Source of the DNA: Fertoeibacter niger
Lineage (GTDB): Bacteria; Pseudomonadota; Alphaproteobacteria; Rhodobacterales; Rhodobacteraceae
NCBI RefSeq assembly: GCF_009380135.2
Contig: NZ_WHUT02000002.1
Coordinates: 372,001 to 436,000, forward strand
Direction of reading: 5' to 3'
Length of the DNA: 64,000 bases
Below are positions 34,752 through 45,712 of this stretch, in pieces. The position numbers and the translations under genes were made by a program. Position 1 is the first letter of the stretch. Every line of letters starts with the position of its first letter. Under the pieces are notes generated by a model. It worked only from the letters and a program-made list of their open reading frames with translations, was not told the DNA's origin and did not search any database.

Positions 34752-34970
34752 CTATTTCAAGACGACATACTTGGCCAAGCGCATGCCTTTGTGGATCTCT
34801 GCTCCGTAAGAGCGGTGTCCCGTCGCACGCTCGGCAATGTCATGCACGGAGTGACCGACGAGTTGATCGGCGAATGCAATCCCGAATAAGTGAATGCTTA
34901 GCGCAACCTCACTCTTGGGTGCACTTTCATAACGCTTTTTCAGCTCAGCGATCAAAGCATCAGAGGTCAT
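34752..34970 (-). CDS. 72-residue conserved-looking protein in the suf operon
   Basis: Helical small protein: ALIAELKKRYESAPKSEVAL, then IHLFGIAFADQLVGHSVHDI and a basic C-terminus KGMRLAKYVVLK. The second part resembles a helix-turn-helix (SVHDIAERATGHRSYGAEIHKG) and may bind nucleic acid. It starts one base after the sufB stop, so it is coupled to it. No firm family assignment. Confidence 0.6.
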   Translation of the reverse strand: MTSDALIAELKKRYESAPKSEVALSIHLFGIAFADQLVGHSVHDIAERATGHRSYGAEIHKGMRLAKYVVLK

Positions 34971-36524
34971 TTACCCCACACTCCCCTCAAGCGAAATCGC
35001 CACCAGCGCCTGCGCCTCCATGGCAAACTCCATCGGCAGAGCTTGCAGCACGTCCTTGCAGAAGCCGTTCACCACCAGCGCCACGGCCTCTTCCTCGTCC
35101 ATGCCGCGCGACCGGCAATAGAACAGCTGATCCTCATCCACCTTGGAAGTGGTCGCCTCATGCTCGACCCGGGATGAATTGTTCTTCACCTCGATGTAGG
35201 GCACGGTATGCGCCCCGCACTGGTCACCGATCAGCAGGCTGTCGCATTGGGTGTAGTTGCGGCTGTTGGTGGCCTTGGGGTGCATGCTGACCAGCCCGCG
35301 ATAGGTGTTCTGCGCCCGCCCCGCCGAAATCCCCTTGGACACGATCCGCGACCGGGTGTTCTTGCCCAGATGGATCATCTTGGTGCCGGTATCGGCCTGC
35401 TGGGCATTGTTGGCGATGGCGATGGAATAGAACTCGCCCTGCGACCCCTCGCCCCGCAGGATGCAGGAGGGGTATTTCCAGGTGATCGCCGACCCGGTTT
35501 CCACCTGCGTCCACATCACGCGGGCGCGGTCGCCCCGGCAATCGGCGCGCTTGGTCACAAAGTTGTAGATGCCGCCCAGCCCGTTCTCATCGCCCGGATA
35601 CCAGTTCTGCACCGTGGAATATTTCACCTCGGCATCTTCCTGGATCACGATCTCCACCACCGCCGCGTGCAACTGGTTGGTGTCGCGCTTGGGCGCGGTG
35701 CAGCCTTCCAGATAGCTGACATAGCTGCCTTTTTCGGCAATGATCAGCGTGCGTTCAAACTGGCCGGTATTCTCGGCATTGATGCGGAAATAGGTGGAAA
35801 GCTCCATCGGGCAGCGCACGCCCTCGGGTATGTAGACGAACGAGCCATCCGAAAACACCGCGCAGTTCAGCGTGGCAAAGAAATTGTCCGACGGCGGCAC
35901 GACCGACCCGATGTATTTCTTCACCAGCTCCGGATGTTCGCGCACCGCCTCGGAGATCGAGCAGAAGATCACCCCCGCCTTGGCCAGTTCCGCCTTGAAG
36001 GTCGTGCCAACAGATACGCTGTCAAACACCGCATCCACCGCCACCTGGCGCGGTTGATCGGCAGCCTCCACCCCGGCCAGCAGCGCCTGTTCCTTCAACG
36101 GGATGCCCAGCTTGGCATAGGTCGCCAGCAGTTTGGGGTCCACATCGGCCAGGCTTTTGGGCTTTTCGGCCATGCTCTTGGGCTTGGCGTAATAATAGAT
36201 GTCCTGATAGTCGATGTCGGGATAGTTCACCATCGCCCAGCGCGGCTCGGTCATCTTCAGCCAGCGGCGATAGGCGGCCAGGCGCCATTCCAGCATCCAT
36301 TCCGGCTCGTCATTCTTGGCCGAGATCAACCGCACGATGTCTTCCGACAGGCCCTTGGGCGCGAAATCCATCTCGATCTCGGTATCCCAGCCGTATTTGT
36401 ATTTGCCCGCCATGGCGGTGACGGTTTCGATGGTCTCGCGGTCCACGCCGTCGCGCACGTCAAGCGGCGCGTCAAGGCTGCCCGTCACCTCCAGCACATC
36501 GGCCACGTCATCAAATCCCGCCAT
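34971..36524 (-). CDS. sufB: SufB, Fe-S scaffold subunit
   Basis: 517 residues. Contains [20 protein letters not shown] near the N-terminus, [20 protein letters not shown], and [20 protein letters not shown] with the conserved Cys of the scaffold channel, and ends [20 protein letters not shown] with the Fe-binding region. ATG 36524 is chosen because AAGGA precedes it; ATG 36542 gives six extra residues. It lies 50 bases after the desulfurase gene. Confidence 0.95.
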   Translation of the reverse strand: MAGFDDVADVLEVTGSLDAPLDVRDGVDRETIETVTAMAGKYKYGWDTEIEMDFAPKGLSEDIVRLISAKNDEPEWMLEWRLAAYRRWLKMTEPRWAMVNYPDIDYQDIYYYAKPKSMAEKPKSLADVDPKLLATYAKLGIPLKEQALLAGVEAADQPRQVAVDAVFDSVSVGTTFKAELAKAGVIFCSISEAVREHPELVKKYIGSVVPPSDNFFATLNCAVFSDGSFVYIPEGVRCPMELSTYFRINAENTGQFERTLIIAEKGSYVSYLEGCTAPKRDTNQLHAAVVEIVIQEDAEVKYSTVQNWYPGDENGLGGIYNFVTKRADCRGDRARVMWTQVETGSAITWKYPSCILRGEGSQGEFYSIAIANNAQQADTGTKMIHLGKNTRSRIVSKGISAGRAQNTYRGLVSMHPKATNSRNYTQCDSLLIGDQCGAHTVPYIEVKNNSSRVEHEATTSKVDEDQLFYCRSRGMDEEEAVALVVNGFCKDVLQALPMEFAMEAQALVAISLEGSVG

Positions 36525-36574
36525 CAGTGTCACATCCTTCATCGCTGTCAAGGGCTTGCGCCCTTCCGTTCTGC

Positions 36575-37621
36575 CTACGCCACCCGGGCGAAATGCCGTT
36601 TGCGTGCCGCCTGCCAAACCTCGGCAAAGCGCAACACCTCGTTTTCGGTCGTCGTGGGCCCCAGCGACACGCGTATCGCCGAAGCCGCCGCGCCCTCGTC
36701 AAAGCCCATCGCCCGCAGCACGCGGCTGGCGCGCACCTTGCCGCTGGAACAGGCAGAGCCTGCCGATACCGCAAACCCCGCCAGATCCATCTGCATCACC
36801 TGCGTCTCGCCCTTCCAGCCCGGCGTCACAAGGCACAGGGTGTTGGGCAGGCGCGCAACGTTCCGACCTACGGAAATAGTCGCATTTTCCGCATCGGACA
36901 ATGCCGCATCTAGAATATTTCTAAGTTGCGCCACCCGATCCCAGACCCCATCGGCCAGATCCCGCGCCGCCGCTTCGGCCGCTGCGCCAAAGCCCGCGAT
37001 GCCGATGATGTTCTCGGTGCCCGCGCGCCGCCCCATTTCCTGCCGGCCGCCTTTCAGTTGCGGGGGCAGGTCCAGCCCGCGCCGCAGCACCACCGCGCCC
37101 ACGCCCTTCGGCCCGCCCAGCTTGTGCGCCGACACCAGCCCCACGGCACAGCCCAGCCAGTTGAAGGCCAGCGGCACCTTGCCAAACCCCTGCGTCAGAT
37201 CGCTGACCGCAAGCCCGTCGGGCAGCGCCTGAATCACGCCGGTTTCCGAATTGGCCAGTTGCAATGCCGTCCGCGCCGGATCGGCAACCGCCACCGCCCC
37301 TGCCGCATCCACCGGCAGGCTTGCATCGCACCAGGCCGAAACCGCCTCATGTTCCACATCCGCGCAGATCAGACCGCGCCCCGCCAGCGCCAAAGCCGCG
37401 CCCTCGGTTGCGCCCGAGGTGAACACCATATCCGCCCCTTCGGCCCCCAAAGCCGCCGCCACCTGCGCCCGCGCCCGCTCGACCAATGCCTTGGCCGCCC
37501 GCCCCTCGGCATGCACCGACGACGGGTTGCCCACCAGATCCATGGCCGCCACCATCGCCGCCCGCGCCTCGGGGCGCAGCGGTGTCGTGGCGTTCCAGTC
37601 AAGATAGACACGCGGCTTCAC
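36575..37621 (-). CDS. NifS/IscS-type cysteine desulfurase
   Basis: 348 residues from GTG 37621, the only in-frame start that gives the canonical opening [21 protein letters not shown] Lys in [13 protein letters not shown] and the mobile-loop Cys in [15 protein letters not shown] mark the group-I desulfurases. It is a second desulfurase besides sufS in the same operon, as usual in Rhodobacteraceae. The ATGs just upstream (37631, 37637 region) belong to an intergenic repeat and are out of frame. Confidence 0.9.
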   Translation of the reverse strand: MKPRVYLDWNATTPLRPEARAAMVAAMDLVGNPSSVHAEGRAAKALVERARAQVAAALGAEGADMVFTSGATEGAALALAGRGLICADVEHEAVSAWCDASLPVDAAGAVAVADPARTALQLANSETGVIQALPDGLAVSDLTQGFGKVPLAFNWLGCAVGLVSAHKLGGPKGVGAVVLRRGLDLPPQLKGGRQEMGRRAGTENIIGIAGFGAAAEAAARDLADGVWDRVAQLRNILDAALSDAENATISVGRNVARLPNTLCLVTPGWKGETQVMQMDLAGFAVSAGSACSSGKVRASRVLRAMGFDEGAAASAIRVSLGPTTTENEVLRFAEVWQAARKRHFARVA

Positions 37622-37693
37622 GGCTTCATTCTCATTTTCTGTCTGAAAATATCCCACGGGCGGGGTCCGGGGAGGGTGTGAAACCCTCCCCGG
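37622..37693 (-). repeat. Composite intergenic repeat, copy 1
   Basis: Read on the - strand: hairpin CCGGGGAGGGT-ttcac-ACCCTCCCCGG (37693-37667), then GGACCCCGCCCGTGGGATAT and a tail with AGACAGAAAATGA. The same hairpin-GGACCCC-GTGGGATATTT-AGACAGAAAATGA order occurs between ilvB and ilvN at 52020-52072. Both copies are inside operons and lack a T-run. Confidence 0.75.
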
Positions 37694-37714
37694 CGCTTGG
37701 CCATCACGCGCCGC

Positions 37715-38179
37715 TCAAAGGTCTTCATCCACCACCCGGAACAGCGCCGGCACCGCCGGGCAGGGCCGCATCTCGTTCTTGATCACATCCGACAGCCGGG
37801 TCTGGTGCAGGAACACATAGACATGTGCCGACAGCCCCTCCCAAAGCCGGTTGGTCAGCGATTGCGCGCGCGACCCCGACACGCCGCCGCTGGCCCCCGC
37901 CCCCGCATGCATGGCGCTGACGGTTTCCTCCACCGCTTCCATGATCTCGGATATCCGTATCGCATCGGGGCTGCGCGCCAGACGATAGCCGCCACCCGGG
38001 CCGCGCACCGCCTCGACCAGCCCCGCCCGGCGCAGCTTCACGAACAGCTGCTCCAGATACGGCAGCGATATGTCCTGCCGTTTGGACACTTCGGCCAGCG
38101 ACACCAGGTCATCGCCGCGCACAAGCGCCAGATCGGCCAGTGCCACCATGGCATAGCGACCCTTGGTTGACAGTTTCAT
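37715..38179 (-). CDS. iscR: IscR-type Rrf2 regulator
   Basis: 154 residues; Rrf2 winged helix with MKLSTKGRYAMVALADLALV and SLAEVSKRQDISLPYLEQLF, wing GPGGGYRLARSPDAI. The three-Cys cluster loop of E. coli IscR is absent: the equivalent stretch reads AGAGASGGVSGSRAQSLTNR. The only Cys is C140 (RPCPAVPALF). It heads the isc-suf operon and is expected to repress it according to Fe-S status. A rhodobacterial IscR that holds its cluster with a single Cys has been described, which fits. Confidence 0.9.
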   Translation of the reverse strand: MKLSTKGRYAMVALADLALVRGDDLVSLAEVSKRQDISLPYLEQLFVKLRRAGLVEAVRGPGGGYRLARSPDAIRISEIMEAVEETVSAMHAGAGASGGVSGSRAQSLTNRLWEGLSAHVYVFLHQTRLSDVIKNEMRPCPAVPALFRVVDEDL

Positions 38180-38332
38180 GGCCCGCTTCCCCCAAATCCA
38201 TTGACGTTATGCGGCAGGCCGCTTAACTCACAACAACCCCGGGGTGGCTTTCGCTGCCCCTTTGGAATTGTTCTAAGTTCTCCGAGTGATTTTGTCAACA
38301 ATCACCGGAAAAGAAAGAGACAGGCAGAACGC
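38180..38332 (-). promoter_or_regulatory. Promoter of the isc-suf operon
   Basis: On the - strand TTGACA (38298-38293), 17 bases, then TAGAAC (38275-38270), giving a start near 38262 and a leader of ~80 bases before iscR. The -10 region overlaps GGAGAACTTAGAACAATTCC, a likely operator for IscR or an iron regulator. The divergent hydrolase gene at 38333 shares this region. Confidence 0.6.
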
Positions 38333-38992
38333 ATGCCCGAAGTGATTTTCGCAGGCCCCGAGGGCCGGCTTGAAGGCCGCTACCATCCGCAAAAGGAACG
38401 TGACGCCCCGATCGCCATCGTGCTGCATCCGCATCCGCAGTTCGGCGGGTCGATGAACAACAAGGTCGTCTACAACCTGCATTACGCCTTTTACCGGCTG
38501 GGTTTCACCGTGCTGCGGTTCAACTTCCGCGGTGTGGGCCGGTCGCAGGGCGAATATGATCAGGGCATCGGCGAATTGTCCGATGCCGCCTCGGCGCTGG
38601 ACTACCTGCAAAGCATGAACCAGAACGCCAAGCATTGCTGGGTGGCGGGGTTCAGCTTCGGTGCCTGGATCGGCATGCAACTGTTGATGCGGCGGCCGGA
38701 AATCACCGGCTTCATCTCGGTCGCGCCGCCGGCAAACATGTATGATTTCAGCTTCCTCGCGCCCTGCCCCTCGTCCGGCCTGATCATCAACGGATCAGCC
38801 GACCGGGTGGCGCAGCCGAAAGACACGGTCAATCTGGTGAACAAACTGCACGAGCAGAAGGGCATCAAGATCACGCATGAGGTTATCGAAGGCGCTGACC
38901 ATTTCTTCAAGGATGAAGAAAGCCACATGAACCCGATGATCGCCAGCGTGTCGTCCTATGTGAAGCGGCGGCTGACCGAGGTGTCGCGCTGA
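38333..38992 (+). CDS. Alpha/beta hydrolase
   Basis: 219 residues, family of dienelactone-hydrolase-like or acyl-esterase-like cytosolic hydrolases (COG2945 type). Nucleophile elbow GFSFGAW, oxyanion region LHPHPQFGGSMNN, Asp in NGSADRVAQP and His in EGADHFF. ATG 38333 is chosen by conservation and the GGCAGAACGC context. It begins a three-gene group with the next two genes. Substrate unknown. Confidence 0.85.
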   Translation: MPEVIFAGPEGRLEGRYHPQKERDAPIAIVLHPHPQFGGSMNNKVVYNLHYAFYRLGFTVLRFNFRGVGRSQGEYDQGIGELSDAASALDYLQSMNQNAKHCWVAGFSFGAWIGMQLLMRRPEITGFISVAPPANMYDFSFLAPCPSSGLIINGSADRVAQPKDTVNLVNKLHEQKGIKITHEVIEGADHFFKDEESHMNPMIASVSSYVKRRLTEVSR

Positions 38993-38993
38993 C

Positions 38994-39227
38994 ATGGGCA
39001 TCACCGAGGATCTGGCCGATCAGCTTGCCCGCGACACGATCGCGGCGGTGGATCGGACGGGCGATGATTCGCTGATTTCGCAGGTGTCAAAGATACTGGC
39101 ATCCAGCTCGATCGCCGCGCAGGAGGCGTTCATGGTCGCGGTGCGTGCCATGCAGGCCGAGCGGCGCGCCCGCAAGTTTCTGGAAGAGCGGCTGGCAGCG
39201 GCAGCAGACCGAGGCCCCCCGGCGTGA
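38994..39227 (+). CDS. 77-residue conserved hypothetical protein
   Basis: Helical, acidic start ITEDLADQLARDTIAAVDRT and basic C-terminal helix (VRAMQAERRARKFLEERLAA). Starts one base after the hydrolase stop region and overlaps the following gene by four bases (GTGA), so co-translation is clear. I recognise the pattern as a small protein conserved in Rhodobacteraceae but no function. Confidence 0.7.
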   Translation: MGITEDLADQLARDTIAAVDRTGDDSLISQVSKILASSSIAAQEAFMVAVRAMQAERRARKFLEERLAAAADRGPPA

Positions 39228-39808
39228 CGGAAAGGCTGGCGGCGCAGTTTGCCTTTCTGGCCGAGGCCGACCGGCTGAAACAGGTGCTGCGCGCCAGCAC
39301 TTTGGGCGACGGGTCGCGGCGCGAAAACGCGGGTGAACATTCCTGGCATCTGGCGCTTTACGCGCTGGTGCTGGCCGATCAGGCAGTGCCAGGGGTGAAC
39401 ATCGACCGGGTCATCCGCATGCTGACCCTGCATGATCTGGTCGAGATCGACGTAGGGGATGTGCCGATCCACTCCGCAGGTGGGCTGGCGCATGGTTCCG
39501 CCAAGACACTGGCCGCCGAAGCCCGCGCGGCCGACCGCATTTTTGGTCTGTTGCCGCCCGACCTGGCGCGTGAGTTGCGCGCGCTGTGGGATGAATTCGA
39601 GGCCTCTGAGACACCCGATGCTGTCTTTGCCAAGGCGCTGGACCGGGTGCAGCCTGTCATGCAGAACATCGCATCGGGCGGAGGGACATGGACGCAATAC
39701 CAGGTGACGGCCGCCCAGCTTGAGGCACGGGTGGGCGTGAAGGTCGGGCGCGGCGCACCTGCGCTTTGGGCCTATGTGCGCGAGCGGACGCGGGCGTTTT
39801 TCACCTGA
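39224..39808 (+). CDS. HD-domain nucleotidase-like hydrolase
   Basis: 194 residues from GTG 39224. HD-domain metal ligands: H in ENAGEHSWHLAL, the HD pair in MLTLHDLVEIDVGD, and D in FAKALDRVQPVM. This matches the YfbR/HDDC2 group of 5'-deoxynucleotidases. The 4-base overlap with the previous gene points to one operon, followed by a terminator hairpin. The physiological nucleotide is not known. Confidence 0.82.
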   Translation: MTERLAAQFAFLAEADRLKQVLRASTLGDGSRRENAGEHSWHLALYALVLADQAVPGVNIDRVIRMLTLHDLVEIDVGDVPIHSAGGLAHGSAKTLAAEARAADRIFGLLPPDLARELRALWDEFEASETPDAVFAKALDRVQPVMQNIASGGGTWTQYQVTAAQLEARVGVKVGRGAPALWAYVRERTRAFFT

Positions 39809-39847
39809 CCGCGGTCGCGCGGAACATCTGGTCAAGCCTATGAAAAC

Positions 39848-39871
39848 GGGCGCAGTTTTTCAACTGCGCCC
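39848..39871. terminator. Terminator between HD gene and tRNA-Val
   Basis: Arms GGGCGCAGTT (39848-39857) and AACTGCGCCC (39862-39871) with loop TTTC, followed by ACTTCTTTC. It lies between convergent units and can act on both. Confidence 0.8.
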
Positions 39872-39888
39872 ACTTCTTTCGGCAATGA

Positions 39889-39963
39889 TGGTGGGAGATA
39901 AGGGATTTGAACCCCTGACATCTTCGATGTGAACGAAGCGCTCTACCACTGAGCTAATCTCCC
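39889..39963 (-). tRNA. tRNA-Val(CAC)
   Basis: 75 bases with encoded CCA; acceptor GGGAGAT/ATCTCCC, D-arm GCTC...GAGC, anticodon stem CTTCG/CGAAG with loop TTCACAT, T-arm CAGGG-TTCAAAT-CCCTT. All arms pair. Confidence 0.95.
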
Positions 39964-39981
39964 GGTGGCGGCGGTTTAGCC

Positions 39982-40464
39982 TTAGTCTTCGGCCTCTGCA
40001 AGGGTCTCTTTGCGTTGTTTTTTCACCGAACTGTCATCCGCCGGCTTTTCCGGTGCGCGGCGCAGTTTCAGCACCATCATCTCGCCCGATGCCAGGTCTT
40101 TCTGGCGGTTCACCTTGGCGCGGCCCAAGGGCGGCAGGTTCAGCTCTTCGCCTTTGGACAGCGCATCGCCCAGAACTGCCAGCGTCGCCTCGACGATTTC
40201 CTTCACGTCCTTTTTCTTGCCGCCAGCCGCCTTGCTGACCCGCTCGATCAGTTCCTTTTTCTTCAGAACGGTTGCGGGCGTCACCACGACGGGATCAGGT
40301 GCAACCGGGGCGGTCACGGGCGCAGGCACTGGAACGGGCGCAGGCATCAGATCGGTGGTGGTCACAGCCTTGGGGGCAGCCTTCTTTTTCGTGGTGGTGC
40401 CTGCGGTCTTTGACCGCGTAGCGCGTGGTTTCGGGGCTGCTTTTTCGGGCGTGTCGCTGGGCAT
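39982..40464 (-). CDS. HU-like nucleoid protein with long basic N-terminal tail
   Basis: 160 residues. Residues 1-65 are a Lys/Ala/Pro/Val-rich disordered tail (KAAPKPRATRSKTAGTTTKK; a PVPVPAP run), residues 66-145 a HU/IHF-type domain (LKKKELIERVSKAAGGKKKD, LNLPPLGRAKVNRQKD). Ordinary HU is ~90 residues; the tail resembles histone-H1-like extensions and probably adds nonspecific DNA binding. Monocistronic, downstream of which is tRNA-Val. Confidence 0.8.
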   Translation of the reverse strand: MPSDTPEKAAPKPRATRSKTAGTTTKKKAAPKAVTTTDLMPAPVPVPAPVTAPVAPDPVVVTPATVLKKKELIERVSKAAGGKKKDVKEIVEATLAVLGDALSKGEELNLPPLGRAKVNRQKDLASGEMMVLKLRRAPEKPADDSSVKKQRKETLAEAED

Positions 40465-40633
40465 GGTCTGGATGGTCCCTGTATGGTTGTTACATTCAGA
40501 TTAGCCACGCTTGCGCGACAAAGCCACCGGATTGCAGGGAATTCTTCCCGATTTTCGCGCCAGTTCAGGCTATGGGTTGACGTAACGTAAATGTGAGGTC
40601 ACGCTAAGCCATCTGTCATGAAGGAGGGGTGTG

Positions 40634-40843
40634 ATGCGGAACGTGTTGCTTTCCACCGGTGCGGCGCTTGCCATGATGGCGGCACCCATGGCGCAGGCCG
40701 AAAGCCATGCGCAGATGGAGGCCGGCGTGATCGAAGAGGCCGTGGTGTCATCGGCCGATGAGGGCGTTCTGGTGCCGTTGATGTTGCTGCTGGTGATCCT
40801 TGCGGTGATCGGGACAGGGCCGGGGAACCATTACCCCTACTGA
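40634..40843 (+). CDS. Small exported or membrane-anchored protein
   Basis: 69 residues. Signal peptide MRNVLLSTGAALAMMAAPMAQAES, an acidic mature part (MEAGVIEEAVVSSADEG) and a C-terminal hydrophobic stretch LVPLMLLLVILAVIGTG ending GNHYPY. AAGGAGG lies 8 bases before ATG 40634. Small proteins of this pattern are common in Rhodobacteraceae; function unknown. Confidence 0.75.
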   Translation: MRNVLLSTGAALAMMAAPMAQAESHAQMEAGVIEEAVVSSADEGVLVPLMLLLVILAVIGTGPGNHYPY

Positions 40844-41046
40844 CCCGTGCCGTCGCCGGGGAACGGGCCGCACCGGCCCCATGTGCCATACCAGGCATCT
40901 GCCGCCCGGGATGAGAAGATTGAACAGCGTGAAATCGGATGCATGTGCCAGCGGGCGCAACTGTATTTCCGCCCGTCACTGTGCCTGTGAACCAACTGGG
41001 CTGTGCCATGTCAGGCTGTGCGGCGGCTGAAGCCACCGAATGAAAA

Positions 41047-41068
41047 GACGCGCCCGCGAAGGCGCGTC
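41047..41068 (-). terminator. lon terminator
   Basis: Arms GACGCGCC (41047-41054) and GGCGCGTC (41061-41068). On the - strand it is followed by TTTTCATT, 25 bases after the lon stop. Confidence 0.8.
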
Positions 41069-41092
41069 CTTGTCACTGTCAGGCGTGCGCGC

Positions 41093-43501
<2,409 letters not shown>

Positions 43502-43804
43502 GTTTTTTCCTTGATTGGCAGGAAGGCTCTGGCCCCGGTCATTCGGCAGCTCTCGGCCCTCCCCGGTCTTGGCATCAATATCTGGTGGTGCCTTGGGGTG
43601 GTGTCAACCAGCCGGTAACGTGCTGTTACAATTTGCGCCCCTTGGGTGCCGGAGGCAAGTGACCAATGGCAGCATTTTCCACCGAATGCCACAGATCCAG
43701 CCACGGCGCGCGTCGCGGCCGCGAGGCATGTCGTGCTTGACGGGAATCGTCTCGGGGATGACATTCTGCGCATCAAAGACATTTTACGAGGCAAGGGGCA
43801 TTTC
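43502..43804. promoter_or_regulatory. Divergent region between lon and the RTX gene
   Basis: About 300 bases with no gene; the RTX frame stays open through it to 43646 but the sequence is not protein-like before 43805. No heat-shock-type or other promoter is obvious to me. Confidence 0.35.
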
Positions 43805-45676
43805 ATGGCGACCTTCACCGGAAACGGCACAGACAACTTCATTTCGGCACCCGCCGGCATCATCAACGGCTTCACCGGCGGAACTCTGGCCGAACTGAAT
43901 GACCTGATCGGCGACCGGATCGACGGGGCCGGAGGCAACGACACCATCATAGGCGGTGCTGGTGCGGACACGATCATTGGCGGCAACGGGAATGACGTTC
44001 TGACGGGCGGCGGCACCCCCAACCTGGCGTTCGATCAGCTTTACGGCGGCAGCGGCAATGACCGGCTGACGGCCGGAGGCACCTATGGCGATCTGTATGG
44101 CGGCATCGGCAATGACACGATCATCGCCAATGCCAGCTTTGGCGTGGCCGAGGGCGGTGCAGGCGCTGACCGGATCATCGGCAGTGGCGGCTTTATCGGC
44201 ATGACGCTGTCCTACCGCGACTCGTCAGCTGGCGTATCCATCAACCTGACAACAAACGCAGCATCAGGCGGCGATGCCACGGGCGACATCATCTCTGGTT
44301 TCCTCAATGTGTTCGGGTCGGCCCATGATGACACTTTGGTCGGCAGTCTGAACAATCGCAGCACATTGCGGGGCCTTGCCGGGAATGACCGGATATCCGG
44401 GCGCAACCAGGATGACGGGCTTTATGGCGGGGAAGGCAACGACACGCTGCTGGGGGGCGACGGCAATGACACGCTTCAGGGCGGCCTGGGCAATGACCTG
44501 ATGAACGGCGGCAACGGGATAGACACCGTCAGTTATGATGACCAGTCGATCCCGGTGCAGGTGGACCTGCAAACGCAGGTTGGCGGCCTTGGCGCGGCAG
44601 GCGACACATATATCAGCATCGAGAACGTGCGCGGTTCAAACGGTGCAGACCTGCTGTTCGGTTCATCCCGCGGTGAAACGCTGGATGGCGACTTTGGTCA
44701 TGACCGCATCGTGGCGCGCGACGGTGACGATTCCCTGCGCGGAAGTTTCGGCGACGACTCGCTCTATGGCGGAAATGGCAATGATACGCTTGCCCCCGGT
44801 TCGGGCATGGATCATGCCTTCGGCGGCAACGGGCGCGATCTGCTGGATTACAGCTCCGCCTATCTGGCGATAGAGGTCGATCTTGAAGCGGGCACCGTGA
44901 CCGGCTCGCAGGAAAATGCGATCGTAGGCGGGTTCGAGGATGCGCGCAGCGGATCGGGGCATGACCGGTTGGTTGGCAATGCGCTTGGCAATTCGCTGGT
45001 TTCGGGCAGCGGCAATGACGTTGTCGATGGGCGCGACGGCGATGACATACTGAACGGCGGCAACGGATCTGACACGCTTTTTGGCGGCGAGGGCAACGAC
45101 ACGCTGGTGTTCAACTATCTTTTCGGTGCGGCCGTGATCAATCTGGACAATGGCCGTGGCAGCGGGGCTGGCACAGAAGCGGACGGCGACCGCTACCGCC
45201 AGATCGAGAATGTCGATCTGTCCGGCTCAGCCTCAGTCGGGCAGGTCGTGATCGGCTCGGCGGTGGCCAATTCCCTGACGGGGGCCGGCGGCAATGACAC
45301 GTTGTTCGGCGGCGGCGGTGCTGACACGCTGATCGGCGGCGACGGTGCCGACAGGCTGACAGGGGGGACGGGGCCTGACAGTTTCGTGTTCCTTCGCATT
45401 CCGTTCATACCGGCGTCCGACGTGATCACAGACTTCCAGTCAAACGACCTGATCGTGCTGGAGCGTGACGGGTTCGGGGCGCTCGGGCCTAGCGTCACCG
45501 CGTCGGAACTGGGTTTCGGCACGGCGGCACAGGATGCCGATGACTACCTGATCTACAACACCGCCAACGGCCAGTTGCGCTATGATGCGGATGGCAACGG
45601 CAGCATCGCGGCGGTCCTCATTGCCACGCTGACGGGGGCGCCGACGCTGACCTATCAGGATTTCAGCATGGTCTAG
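43805..45676 (+). CDS. RTX calcium-binding repeat protein, probably secreted
   Basis: 623 residues from ATG 43805, which follows AAGGGGCATTTC. Almost the whole protein is built of GGxGxDxLx nonapeptides in several blocks (for example GGEGNDTLLGGDGNDTLQGG), separated by beta-roll inserts that each contain a VSYDDQSIPVQVDL-like or LDYSSAYLAIEVDL-like segment. More than twenty repeats are visible. The C-terminus (VITDFQSNDLIVLERDGFGA and on to TYQDFSMV) is the typical type I secretion tail of serralysin-like proteins. No protease or lipase domain is seen, so it may be structural or adhesive. No ABC/HlyD/TolC secretion genes lie nearby. Confidence 0.85.
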   Translation: MATFTGNGTDNFISAPAGIINGFTGGTLAELNDLIGDRIDGAGGNDTIIGGAGADTIIGGNGNDVLTGGGTPNLAFDQLYGGSGNDRLTAGGTYGDLYGGIGNDTIIANASFGVAEGGAGADRIIGSGGFIGMTLSYRDSSAGVSINLTTNAASGGDATGDIISGFLNVFGSAHDDTLVGSLNNRSTLRGLAGNDRISGRNQDDGLYGGEGNDTLLGGDGNDTLQGGLGNDLMNGGNGIDTVSYDDQSIPVQVDLQTQVGGLGAAGDTYISIENVRGSNGADLLFGSSRGETLDGDFGHDRIVARDGDDSLRGSFGDDSLYGGNGNDTLAPGSGMDHAFGGNGRDLLDYSSAYLAIEVDLEAGTVTGSQENAIVGGFEDARSGSGHDRLVGNALGNSLVSGSGNDVVDGRDGDDILNGGNGSDTLFGGEGNDTLVFNYLFGAAVINLDNGRGSGAGTEADGDRYRQIENVDLSGSASVGQVVIGSAVANSLTGAGGNDTLFGGGGADTLIGGDGADRLTGGTGPDSFVFLRIPFIPASDVITDFQSNDLIVLERDGFGALGPSVTASELGFGTAAQDADDYLIYNTANGQLRYDADGNGSIAAVLIATLTGAPTLTYQDFSMV

Positions 45677-45681
45677 GCAAA

Positions 45682-45706
45682 GGGCGACGGCGCAAGGCCG
45701 TCGCCC
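45682..45706. terminator. Terminator between RTX and ene-reductase genes
   Basis: Arms GGGCGACGGC (45682-45691) and GCCGTCGCCC (45697-45706), loop GCAAG, between two convergent stops 36 bases apart. Confidence 0.8.
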
Positions 45707-45712
45707 CAACCG

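Noticed and set aside
40599-41036. 145-codon - strand frame opposite the small exported protein
   Set aside because: Antisense to a gene with strong ribosome site and signal peptide; Pro/Arg/Ser-rich shadow.
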